Positions 16,661-24,072 of a stretch of DNA of 64,000 nucleotides are shown here, one piece after another. The stretch is from JBMOMT01 sp049324835. Its GTDB lineage: Bacteria > Chloroflexota > Anaerolineae > CAYNKW01. Location: assembly GCA_049324835.1 (NCBI GenBank), contig JBMOMT010000035.1:36060-100059 (forward strand). The letters run 5' to 3'. A model generated the notes under the pieces. The model searched no databases and was not told the DNA's origin. It saw only the letters and a list, made by a program, of their open reading frames with translations. Position 1 is the first letter of the stretch; the number at the start of each line of letters is the position of its first letter. Position numbers and translations under genes: made by a program.

Positions 16661-17563
16661 TTACCGGCCCAGCGTCTGCTCCAACCTGCGGCTGCGTTGC
16701 TCCAAAAAGGTCGGCTTGTCGATGTCTACAAACTTGCCCTCGACGATCGCTCCCCCCAGGCCGATGTCTGTCTCGCGTGGGTCGGCGCCGTGACGAATGA
16801 CGCCGTGTTCGTGGTAATAGTGCAGTGTATCCAGCCCCTCGCGTTGTTTGTGGCGGCGCCCAAAGCCGGTGGGGCAAGGCGAGATGATCTCCACCAGGCT
16901 AAAGCCCGGCTTGAGTAATGCCTCGACGATGGAACGTTCCAGACGCCTCGCGTGGAGCACCGTCCAGCGGGCCACGTACACCGCCCCGCTGGCCGCCGCC
17001 AGCGCCGAAACGTTAAAGGGATACTCGTAGTTGCCATAGGGCGACGTGGTCGTCAGCCCCCCGATGGGTGTCGTCGCCCCGGCCTGACCGCCGGTCATAC
17101 CATAGTTAAAATTGTTGACACAGATGATGGTGATATCCATGTTGCGTCGGGCGGCGTGGATGAAATGGTTACCACCAATAGTCACCAGGTCGCCATCGCC
17201 CGAGATGACCACCACCGACAGCTCCGGATTGGCCAGCTTGAGGCCGGTGGCAAAAGGAATGGCCCGCCCGTGGGTAGTGTGGAAGGAATCCAGATTTACA
17301 TAGCCCGCCACACGCCCGGTACAGCCGATGCCCGAAACGACGCACACCTTGTCCAGGTCCAACCCCGACCTGCGCAGCGCGCTGAGAAAACAGGTCAGCG
17401 CCGTACCCAGACCACAGCCGGGGCACCAGATATGCGGCAGGCGATCGGTGCGCAACAGGTCGTCCATCGGGTGACGACCATGCACCTCCTCTCTCAAACC
17501 TTCCGCTTCGACATGCGTCTCCAACGTTTTGTCGAGCCGATAGCCGTCCTTCATCTTGAGCAT
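16661..17563 (-). CDS. korB: 2-oxoacid:ferredoxin oxidoreductase, beta subunit
   Basis: The 300-residue protein has the thiamine-diphosphate and [4Fe-4S] motifs of beta subunits: WCPGCGLGT (Cys47 and Cys50), GIGCTGR, HGRAIPFATG, GDGDLVTIGGNH and NNFNYGMTGGQ. It performs the oxidative decarboxylation step that generates acyl-CoA and reduced ferredoxin. The NYGMTGGQ pattern and the overall sequence resemble 2-oxoglutarate enzymes (KorB) more than pyruvate enzymes, which is moderately certain. It ends 26 bp before gamma and starts 5 bp after the alpha stop. Confidence 0.88.
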   Translation of the reverse strand: MLKMKDGYRLDKTLETHVEAEGLREEVHGRHPMDDLLRTDRLPHIWCPGCGLGTALTCFLSALRRSGLDLDKVCVVSGIGCTGRVAGYVNLDSFHTTHGRAIPFATGLKLANPELSVVVISGDGDLVTIGGNHFIHAARRNMDITIICVNNFNYGMTGGQAGATTPIGGLTTTSPYGNYEYPFNVSALAAASGAVYVARWTVLHARRLERSIVEALLKPGFSLVEIISPCPTGFGRRHKQREGLDTLHYYHEHGVIRHGADPRETDIGLGGAIVEGKFVDIDKPTFLEQRSRRLEQTLGR

Positions 17564-17568
17564 GCTCG

Positions 17569-18750
17569 TTACTCCTCCACCTCACGCCCTGCGGCCTTGC
17601 GAATGGCCTTCAATACCTTTTGTGGATCGTGAATGCCGCCGCCCGGATGCGGCACCGACAGCACCTCTGCCCGCCCTCTGACGCAACGCTCCACCTCGCG
17701 CACGATCTGACCCATGTTGATTTCCGGCACGACGATGCCCCTCACCCGGCCCGCCAGATCGTGGATCTGCTCCTCAGGGAAGGGCCACACGGTGATCAGG
17801 CGCAACACACCCACGCGGATACCCTCCTCACGGGCCATCTGGATAGGCCAAACCGCCGTGCGGGCGGCGATACCAAAAGAGATCACCGCCACCTCGGCGT
17901 CGTCCAGGCGATCTTGTTCCAACCTGATGATCTGTTGTTTGTTTTTCTCGATCTTGTCGACGAGCCGCTGCACCAACGACCACTGGGCGCTGTCATCTGC
18001 CGTGGCCGGATAACCCCGCTCGTCGTGCGTCAGCCCGGTGGTGTGAATACGATAACCCTCTCCAGCGATAGCCATGGGCGGAACCCATTCACCCGGCGCC
18101 ACCCGATAGGGCTGGTATTCCCCAGGAGGAGCGATAGGTTTGCGGCGGGGCACAATTTCGATCTCTTCCGGCGGCGGGATGATCACCTTTTCCGTCATAT
18201 GGCCCACCTCGGCGTCGGTCATGACCAGCACCGGCACACGATAGACCTCTGCCAGGTTGAAGGCATGGATGGTCAGATCGAACAGTTCCTGAGGCGACGA
18301 AGGAGCCAGAGCAACGATGGAATAATCGCCGTGGGAGCCCCAACGCGCCTGCATCATGTCGCCCTGGCCCACGAGCGTCGGCAGGCCGGTGGACGGGCCG
18401 CCGCGTTGCACATTGACCAGCACACAGGGCGTCTCCATCATGATGCCCAGACCCAGGTTCTCCATCATCAACGAAAAGCCCGGCCCGCTGGTGGCCGTCA
18501 TCGCCTTGGCCCCGGCCCAGGCAGCGCCCAACACAGCGTTCATCGAGGCCAGCTCGTCCTCCATCTGGATATAGATACCACCCACGAGAGGCAGGCGCTC
18601 GCTCATACGCTGAGCGACTTCGGTTGCCGGAGTGATGGGATAGCCGGCAAAGAATCGACAGCCGGCGCAGATGGCCCCTTCGGCAGAGGCGATATCCCCC
18701 TGCATAAAGAACTCACCGCTCAACACGCCGTTGTGCTCGGTTTCACTCAT
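17569..18750 (-). CDS. korA: 2-oxoacid:ferredoxin oxidoreductase, alpha subunit
   Basis: The 393-residue protein opens with LSGEFFMQGDIASAEGAICA and GYPITPATE, the conserved alpha-subunit start that binds the 2-oxoacid. Further alpha signatures are EDELASMNAVLGA, TATSGPGFSLM and VNVQRGGPSTGLPT. The C-terminal domain (ISFGIAARTA to PEINMGQ) also fits. The ATG at 18750 overlaps the delta stop (ATGA); in-frame codons further upstream lie inside delta. Unlike many short bacterial operons, delta is a separate gene here. Confidence 0.88.
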   Translation of the reverse strand: MSETEHNGVLSGEFFMQGDIASAEGAICAGCRFFAGYPITPATEVAQRMSERLPLVGGIYIQMEDELASMNAVLGAAWAGAKAMTATSGPGFSLMMENLGLGIMMETPCVLVNVQRGGPSTGLPTLVGQGDMMQARWGSHGDYSIVALAPSSPQELFDLTIHAFNLAEVYRVPVLVMTDAEVGHMTEKVIIPPPEEIEIVPRRKPIAPPGEYQPYRVAPGEWVPPMAIAGEGYRIHTTGLTHDERGYPATADDSAQWSLVQRLVDKIEKNKQQIIRLEQDRLDDAEVAVISFGIAARTAVWPIQMAREEGIRVGVLRLITVWPFPEEQIHDLAGRVRGIVVPEINMGQIVREVERCVRGRAEVLSVPHPGGGIHDPQKVLKAIRKAAGREVEE

Positions 18751-19022
18751 AACAGCACCACCCCCCCTTCCATCTCTACGACGTAAATGGCAAACTCGGG
18801 ACACAACAACTCGCACAGGCCACAACTCACACAAAAGGTGCTCCTGGCTGCTTTGGGAGGATGGTATCCTTTGGAGTTGATCTCGTCCGAAACTTCCAGC
18901 ACGTCGCGTGGGCAATACTCCACACACCAGCCACAGCCCTTGCAACGCTCCACCAACACATGGATCTCACCGTGCGGAACACGAATGTCCTTCAAGTCCA
19001 GCGGCTCTCGCCAGTATTTCAT
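18747..19022 (-). CDS. korD: 2-oxoacid:ferredoxin oxidoreductase, delta (ferredoxin) subunit
   Basis: The 91-residue ferredoxin carries CKGCGWCVEYCPRDV and CVSCGLCELLCPEFA, two [4Fe-4S] motifs. It is the first gene of the kor-hdr operon, beginning about 100 nt downstream of a consensus promoter, and its stop overlaps the korA start (ATGA). It passes electrons from the Kor core to external ferredoxin or to the Hdr proteins. Confidence 0.85.
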   Translation of the reverse strand: MKYWREPLDLKDIRVPHGEIHVLVERCKGCGWCVEYCPRDVLEVSDEINSKGYHPPKAARSTFCVSCGLCELLCPEFAIYVVEMEGGVVLL

Positions 19023-19128
19023 GCCCTGCCTCCTCAAAACAGCAGCGGGTAGAGATGGCCTTCCTCCATCACCACCCGCCGCAGCCCATCTCCGTCGAAA
19101 GCAAGCTATTGTATTGAGCCTTATCACG

Positions 19129-19157
19129 AGTATACCAATTTTCAGACTACCTGTCAA
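19129..19157 (-). promoter_or_regulatory. Sigma70-like promoter of the kor-hdr operon
   Basis: On the minus strand TTGACA (19157-19152) and TATACT (19134-19129) are separated by exactly 17 bp. The predicted start is near 19122, about 100 nt before korD. The -35 box lies inside the palindrome at 19149-19172. Confidence 0.8.
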
Positions 19158-19172
19158 GGTAGTTTGACAGGT
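19149..19172. promoter_or_regulatory. 24-bp palindromic operator over the kor -35 box
   Basis: ACCTGTCAA (19149-19157) and TTGACAGGT (19164-19172) are perfect 9-bp inverted arms with a 6-bp spacer. The site covers the -35 box and extends upstream, a typical position for a dimeric repressor. The regulator is unknown; no candidate gene adjoins it. Confidence 0.65.
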
Positions 19173-19225
19173 TTCTTCTAAAACGATGGTTCATACCGTC
19201 ACCCACAACGACGGGCCGGGTGCCT

Positions 19226-20092
19226 TTACGCAAACGCTGCCACCAGATCCGGTATTTCAGCCGGGTGATTGGCCACACGCACTCCCACAGCCGCAAAGGC
19301 AGCGATCTTGTCAGCCGCGGTGCCGGCGCCGCCCTCGATGATGGCGCCGGCGTGCCCCATACGTTTGCCCGGCGGCGCAGTGCGCCCGGCGATAAAGGCC
19401 GTCACCGGTTTGGTCATCTGATCGGCGATAAACTGCGCCGCGCGCTCTTCGTCAGAACCACCGATCTCACCGATGAGCACCACCTGATCGGTATCAGCGT
19501 CCTCTTCGAACATCTCCAACACATCGACGAACGTCGTGCCGATGATCGGATCGCCGCCGATGCCCACGGCCGTCGATTGGCCGATGCCCCGTTCGCTGAG
19601 CGCATAGACCACCTCGTAGGTCAGTGTGCCACTACGAGAGACCACGCCAACGGGGCCTGGTCGGTGGATGTGGCCCGGCATGATGCCCACTTTGGCCTCG
19701 TCTGGGGTGATGACGCCAGGACAGTTGGGGCCGAGCAGACGGCAACCTTTGTGATCCAAAAAAGCTCGCACTCGAACCATATCCGAAACAGGAATACCCT
19801 CGGTGATACACACCACCAGCTCAATACCGGCATCGGCGGCCTCTAGAATGGCGTCGGCGGCAAAGCGCGATGGCACGTAAATGATAGAGGTGTTGGCCCC
19901 TCTGGCCTCCACCGCCTCCTGCACGGTATCAAAAACCGGTACACCCTCTACCCAGCCCCCACCCTTGCCGGGCGTCACGCCGGCCACCACCTGGGTTCCA
20001 TACTGTACCATTTGCATGGTGTGAAACATACCCTCACGCCCGGTGATACCTTGCACCACCAGACGAGTGTTTTTGCCGACCAGAATGCTCAT
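19226..20092 (-). CDS. sucD: Succinyl-CoA synthetase, alpha subunit
   Basis: The 288-residue protein shows the CoA-binding start (VQGITGREG, TPGKGG), the GPNCPGVI loop and the phosphohistidine site MGHAGAI (His247). It forms the enzyme succinyl-CoA + ADP + Pi = succinate + ATP + CoA with SucC, 29 bp upstream. GGGGGAATCTC precedes the ATG. Placement directly upstream of kor genes, on the same strand, suggests that succinyl-CoA from KorABCD is used for substrate-level phosphorylation, or the reverse in a reductive direction. Confidence 0.92.
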   Translation of the reverse strand: MSILVGKNTRLVVQGITGREGMFHTMQMVQYGTQVVAGVTPGKGGGWVEGVPVFDTVQEAVEARGANTSIIYVPSRFAADAILEAADAGIELVVCITEGIPVSDMVRVRAFLDHKGCRLLGPNCPGVITPDEAKVGIMPGHIHRPGPVGVVSRSGTLTYEVVYALSERGIGQSTAVGIGGDPIIGTTFVDVLEMFEEDADTDQVVLIGEIGGSDEERAAQFIADQMTKPVTAFIAGRTAPPGKRMGHAGAIIEGGAGTAADKIAAFAAVGVRVANHPAEIPDLVAAFA

Positions 20093-20121
20093 GAGATTCC
20101 CCCAGCTCGCGTGTTTGAATG

Positions 20122-21255
20122 TTAAACTGCCGCTGCCCGGACCACCAGGTCTGCCGCCTCAAACAAGGAGGATGCGGTCTGCATATCGGCGCCAGCCAGC
20201 AATGCCCGCCCCTCTTCCTCGTTGGTTCCCACCAGTCGTGCTACCATCGGTACGTCGGTGGCAACTTCTTTGAGCGCTCCCAGAATACCCTTGGCCACTT
20301 CGTCACAACGGGTGATGCCCCCAAAGATGTTGAACAGCACCGCCTTGACGTTGGCGTCCGAAAGAATGATGCGCAACGCGGCCGCTACCGTATCGGCCTT
20401 GGCCCCACCGCCAATATCCAAAAAGTTGGCCGGAGAGCCGCCTGCCAGCTTGATGATATCCATGGTGGCCATGGCCAGTCCGGCGCCATTGACCATGCAG
20501 CCTATCTCACCATCAAGTTTGACGTAGCTGATGCCATACTTGCGGGCTTCCCGCTCGGCAGGCTCCTCCTCGGTCAGATCGCGCATCTCGGCCAGGTCCG
20601 GATGACGGAACAAGGCATTATCGTCGAGCAGCATCTTGCCATCGACGGCCAGCAACTCGCCCTCGCCGGTAACCACCAGCGGGTTGATCTCGGCCAACGA
20701 GGCATCACAACTCAGATAAGCCTGATACAGCCCACGAGCGATCTGGGAAAAGCCGTGCATGAACTGACGACTCAACCCCATGGTCATGGCCAGATTACGC
20801 GCCTGATAGTCTTGAAGACCCAGGAACGGATCGATGCTCACCCTGACGATCTTGTCTGGCGTATCGCGAGCCACCTGCTCGATCTCGACGCCGCCCTCAG
20901 AAGAAGCCATCATGACCGAGCGACGCGCCGCGCGGTCTAACACGATGCCCAAATAGATCTCCTGTCGGATGTCGGCAGCCTGATCCACCAGCACCTTTTC
21001 CACCGGCAGCCCCTTGATCTCCATGCCCAGGATCTGCTCTGCCAGTCGCTCGGCTTCGTCGGCATCCCTGGCCACACGGATGCCGCCGGCCTTGCCTCGC
21101 CCACCCACCAACACTTGAGCCTTGATAACCACTTTGCCACCCAGGCGCGCAGCGATCTGCCGCGCTTCCTCAGGAGAACCGGCCACGTCGCCGTTAGGGA
21201 TCGGCACTCCATGCCGGGCAAAAAGCCGCTTCGATTGATACTCGTGTAACTTCAT
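20122..21255 (-). CDS. sucC: Succinyl-CoA synthetase, beta subunit
   Basis: The 377-residue protein starts MKLHEYQSKRLFARHGVPIP, typical of SucC, followed by the ATP-grasp nucleotide site (VLVGGRGKAGGI), the metal-binding NPLVV region and GCMVNGAGLAM...DIGGGA. It is complete and of usual length. AGGAGG precedes the ATG at 21255. A 150-nt leader with a terminator-like hairpin precedes it, suggesting transcription attenuation. Confidence 0.92.
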   Translation of the reverse strand: MKLHEYQSKRLFARHGVPIPNGDVAGSPEEARQIAARLGGKVVIKAQVLVGGRGKAGGIRVARDADEAERLAEQILGMEIKGLPVEKVLVDQAADIRQEIYLGIVLDRAARRSVMMASSEGGVEIEQVARDTPDKIVRVSIDPFLGLQDYQARNLAMTMGLSRQFMHGFSQIARGLYQAYLSCDASLAEINPLVVTGEGELLAVDGKMLLDDNALFRHPDLAEMRDLTEEEPAEREARKYGISYVKLDGEIGCMVNGAGLAMATMDIIKLAGGSPANFLDIGGGAKADTVAAALRIILSDANVKAVLFNIFGGITRCDEVAKGILGALKEVATDVPMVARLVGTNEEEGRALLAGADMQTASSLFEAADLVVRAAAV

Positions 21256-21272
21256 TCAGGCCTCCTGTGCAC

Positions 21273-21358
21273 AAAAAAACAATAGACCCTTTTCACCCGC
21301 CCAGGTAGCCGTCGATGCCCCTGGTTACGGGTCAAAAGGGTCTTGAGACATCAAGCCC
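21273..21358 (-). promoter_or_regulatory. sucC leader: terminator-like hairpin and competing anti-terminator stem
   Basis: On the minus strand the arms at 21343-21328 and 21299-21284 pair over 16 positions with one mismatch. They enclose a smaller CCTGG/CCAGG stem and are followed after 4 nt by seven T (21279-21273), as in an intrinsic terminator. An upstream stem, GGGCTTGA with TCAAGACCC (21358-21338), uses six bases of the terminator's first arm, so the two folds exclude each other. The layout is that of an attenuator or riboswitch; I recognise no known riboswitch class. Confidence 0.55.
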
Positions 21359-21415
21359 ACTCGGGATTGCAGAGAAAAAAGACGAAACGTCATAGCCAGT
21401 GTCCCTCAGCCAGAG

Positions 21416-21444
21416 ATTATACCACCGATCGGTATTTTGTACAA
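21416..21444 (-). promoter_or_regulatory. Sigma70-like promoter of sucCD
   Basis: Minus-strand TTGTAC (21444-21439) and TATAAT (21421-21416) are 17 bp apart. The predicted start near 21409 gives a leader of about 155 nt before sucC. It lies back to back with the lacI promoter. Confidence 0.75.
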
Positions 21445-21512
21445 TCCGATACAAGACCTTCAAGGCTCTGCCCCCTCTCCCACGATACGGTTCTTTTGCC
21501 GTGCCACCACTT

Positions 21513-21541
21513 TTGACAATCGAGGAGAAACGTGCTACAAT
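21513..21541 (+). promoter_or_regulatory. Consensus promoter of the lacI-iol operon
   Basis: TTGACA (21513-21518) and TACAAT (21536-21541) are separated by exactly 17 bp. Operator 1 begins 2 bp after the -10 box and would cover the transcription start, so binding should block initiation. Confidence 0.82.
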
Positions 21542-21542
21542 A

Positions 21543-21556
21543 TGCACACGTTTGCA
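21543..21556. promoter_or_regulatory. LacI-family operator 1
   Basis: TGCACACGTTTGCA has the LacI/GalR-family form TGnnnnCGnnnnCA with a central CG. It overlaps the expected transcription start of the lacI promoter. Confidence 0.75.
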
Positions 21557-21603
21557 CGAGTTGGCGGTTGCGTTTTTTGGATCGCCTTTTTAATGACTAA
21601 ATT

Positions 21604-21617
21604 TGCAAACGTGTGCA
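21604..21617. promoter_or_regulatory. LacI-family operator 2
   Basis: TGCAAACGTGTGCA is the exact reverse complement of operator 1. Centre-to-centre spacing is 61 bp, about six helical turns, which suits looping or cooperative binding. It lies in the lacI leader 16 bp before the start codon. Confidence 0.75.
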
Positions 21618-21632
21618 GTCAGGGTGTCGGCC

Positions 21633-22646
21633 ATGCGTATTTCTATCAAAGACGTCGCCCAGGCAGCCGGTGTTTCCCATTCCACCGTTTCGCGAGCCCT
21701 CAGCAACAGCCCTCTCGTCAAAGTCGAGACCAAGGCTCGCATCCAACGCCTGGCGCAGCAAATGGGTTACACCCCAGATGCCATCGCCCGAAGTCTGGTC
21801 ACACAACAAACCCGAACGGTGGGGATTGTGGTGACCACCATAGCCGATCCATTTGTTGCCGAAGTCGTTCAGGGCATCGAAGATGCCGCTCACCAGCGCG
21901 ATTATTCGGTCATCCTGGCCAGTTCGGCCTCAGAACCCTCGCGAGAGCTGGCAGCCGTGGAAATGTTGCGCACCAAGCGCGTAGATGGCCTCATCGTCAC
22001 TTCGTCGCGCGTGGGGGCGCTCTATCTGGCGCATCTGGAACGCCTCGGCGTGCCGGTGGTGTTGATTAACAATCACAACGAGCAGAGTGGCCGCTATACC
22101 TTTTCGGTCAGTGTAGACAACCAGCACGGCGGCCGTTTGGCCACCCGGCATCTCATCGAACGAGGCCATCGCCGCATCGCCTATGTCACCGGCCCGGCCA
22201 ACCACAGCGATGACGCCGACCGGCTGGCCGGCTATCGACAAGCTCTGGAGGAAAATAACATCCCTTACGCCCCAGAGTTGCTCCTGTCCGGCAATGGCCG
22301 CCTCGATGGCGGCGCGGTGGCGCTGCACGCCTTACAACGTCTGGCTGCCCCGCCCAGCGCCGTTTTTTGTTACAATGACATGACGGCCATCGGGTTGCTC
22401 TCTGCGGCCCGCCGGTCTGGCATCACCATACCGGCACATCTGGCCGTGGTTGGCTTTGACGATATCCCCTTCGCGGCCTACGTCCATCCTTCCTTGACGA
22501 CCATTGCCCAACCTCAGCACAGCATGGGCCGGCAGGCGATGGACATGATCCTCGCCCTGTTGGCCGCCGACGATTCCACACCCCCCTTCTCAAACATCTC
22601 GATTCAAGGACGGCTGGTCGTGCGCGAATCGTCGGCAGCCACATGA
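21633..22646 (+). CDS. LacI-family transcriptional regulator of the inositol locus
   Basis: The 337-residue protein starts MRISIKDVAQAAGVSHSTVSRALS, a textbook LacI helix-turn-helix and hinge region, followed by a periplasmic-binding-protein-like effector domain (VGIVVTTIADPFV to FDDIPFAAYVHPSLTT). I chose the ATG at 21633, which gives the standard N-terminus; upstream in-frame codons lie within operator 2. Two inverted-copy operators flank its transcription start, so autoregulation is likely. It is 46 bp from the dehydrogenase gene and probably controls the whole catabolic operon in response to an inositol or a derived sugar. Confidence 0.9.
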   Translation: MRISIKDVAQAAGVSHSTVSRALSNSPLVKVETKARIQRLAQQMGYTPDAIARSLVTQQTRTVGIVVTTIADPFVAEVVQGIEDAAHQRDYSVILASSASEPSRELAAVEMLRTKRVDGLIVTSSRVGALYLAHLERLGVPVVLINNHNEQSGRYTFSVSVDNQHGGRLATRHLIERGHRRIAYVTGPANHSDDADRLAGYRQALEENNIPYAPELLLSGNGRLDGGAVALHALQRLAAPPSAVFCYNDMTAIGLLSAARRSGITIPAHLAVVGFDDIPFAAYVHPSLTTIAQPQHSMGRQAMDMILALLAADDSTPPFSNISIQGRLVVRESSAAT

Positions 22647-22692
22647 GCAAGTACATCTATCCAAAATCAGAGTGACAAGAGGAGGTTTTATC

Positions 22693-23850
22693 ATGCAAGG
22701 TCTAGTTCTCGACGCGGTCTGGGAACCCAGACCAGGTTACACCGTTTCCGATTGGGAGAAAAAGACTGGCAAGGCCGTCACTGGCAGCAGTATTTGGCGG
22801 CACCCCAAACTGGAGGTGCGCCACTGGCCCGACCCTCAGCCGGGGCCGAAAGACGTGGTGCTGGCCGTGCAGGCCTGTGGTGTGTGCGGCTCGGATATGC
22901 ACTTTTACGAGACCGACAAGGACAGCTACATCCTCTACCCCGGTCTGACCAAATTCCCCACCATCCTGGGCCACGAGTTCTCCGGCAAGGTGGTCGAGGT
23001 GGGGCCGGAGGTGGAGACGCTCAAGATCGGCGACATGGTCACGGTGGAAGAGATGATCTGGTGCGGGCGATGCATCCCCTGCCGCAACGGTTATCCCAAC
23101 CACTGCACCAATCTGGAAGAGATCGGGTTTACCATCCCCGGCGCGTTCGCCAATTACATCGCCGTGGACGAAAAGTTCTGCTGGCCCATCAGCGCCATCG
23201 CCGAACGTTTTGGCGACGAGACCAAGGCCTACGAGGTAGGGGCCATGACCGAGCCAACGACGGTGGCCTACAACGGCATGATCGAGCGGGCAGGCGGCTT
23301 CCGGCCAGGGCATTACGTGAGTGTCTTTGGCGCCGGGCCCATCGGCCTGGCGGCCATCGGCCTGGCCAAGGCCGGCGGCGCGGGCATCATCGCCGCGTTC
23401 GAGGTCTCGCCAGCGCGGCGCGAGCTGGCCAAAAAGGTGGGCGCCGATTTCGTCTACGACCCGCGCGAGGTGAGCGCCGGCGAGGCGCTGATGCAGTTGA
23501 GCAAGGGCGAGGGTTTCAACTTTCACGTCGAGGCGGCCGGCGCGCCGCACCTGACCATCCCCGAGATGGAAAAGGCGTTGGCCATCAATGGCAAGATCGT
23601 TCAGATCGGGCGGGCGGCCCAAAAAGTGCCCATGTACCTGGAGGCCTTTCAGGTGCGCCGTTCGCAAGTCTTTGGCGCGCAGGGCCACTCGGGTCACGAA
23701 ACCTTCCCTAACGTCATCCGCCTGGTCGCTGCCGGTCGGTTGGACCTGAGCCCCATCATCACCGCCCGCTACGACCTGGCACAGACCGTCGAGGCTATCG
23801 CCAAGTCCACCCAGCGCACCGACGGCAAGATCATGGTCAAGCCGAATTAG
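22693..23850 (+). CDS. iolM: Zinc-dependent dehydrogenase, probable scyllo-inosose 3-dehydrogenase
   Basis: The 385-residue protein is a medium-chain alcohol dehydrogenase. Catalytic zinc ligands are in GVCGSD (Cys65) and LGHEFSG (His94, Glu95). The structural zinc set is Cys124, Cys127, Cys130 and Cys138. The NAD site is VFGAGPIG. The long N-terminal section (WEKKTGKAVTGSSIWRHP) is characteristic of the group that includes the Thermotoga IolM enzyme, which oxidises scyllo-inosose to 3-dehydro-scyllo-inosose. AGGAGG precedes the ATG at 22693. The neighbouring IolG, IolN and IolO homologues support the call. Confidence 0.8.
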   Translation: MQGLVLDAVWEPRPGYTVSDWEKKTGKAVTGSSIWRHPKLEVRHWPDPQPGPKDVVLAVQACGVCGSDMHFYETDKDSYILYPGLTKFPTILGHEFSGKVVEVGPEVETLKIGDMVTVEEMIWCGRCIPCRNGYPNHCTNLEEIGFTIPGAFANYIAVDEKFCWPISAIAERFGDETKAYEVGAMTEPTTVAYNGMIERAGGFRPGHYVSVFGAGPIGLAAIGLAKAGGAGIIAAFEVSPARRELAKKVGADFVYDPREVSAGEALMQLSKGEGFNFHVEAAGAPHLTIPEMEKALAINGKIVQIGRAAQKVPMYLEAFQVRRSQVFGAQGHSGHETFPNVIRLVAAGRLDLSPIITARYDLAQTVEAIAKSTQRTDGKIMVKPN

Positions 23851-23890
23851 TATCTTGATAAATTCCTTGCCCGTTTGGCAAGAAAATACA

Positions 23891-23946
23891 CCACCCAGGC
23901 ACCAAGACACAAAGCCTTTTTTCTTGGCGCCTTGGTGTCTTGGTGG
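23891..23946. repeat. Dispersed palindrome of the CACCAAGACAC type
   Basis: The arm CCACCCAGGCACCAAGACAC (23891-23910) pairs imperfectly with the arm at 23927-23946, separated by a T-rich loop. Similar CACCAAGACACAAAG hairpins are common in intergenic DNA of many bacteria (recalled). It sits in the 222-bp gap between iolM and iolG and might reduce read-through between them. Confidence 0.5.
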
Positions 23947-24072
23947 TTATCTTTTTGGCTTCGGCGTGAGCTCAGCCGAACGGTTCCGGCTTGGCCGGGG
24001 TAAGGATCGGTAGGTTGGTACGCTCCGACTATTAATTTACCAGCTTGCCGATCTACCACATAGAGGGAGAAT

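Noticed and set aside
21256..21410. Known riboswitch class in the sucC leader
   Set aside because: I compared the leader mentally with TPP, cobalamin, SAM, lysine, c-di-GMP, fluoride and ykkC-type cores and saw no conserved core; only the generic attenuator layout is supported.
22702..23910. 402-codon minus-strand ORF
   Set aside because: Opposite the zinc dehydrogenase with all zinc ligands intact; composition is antisense-like.
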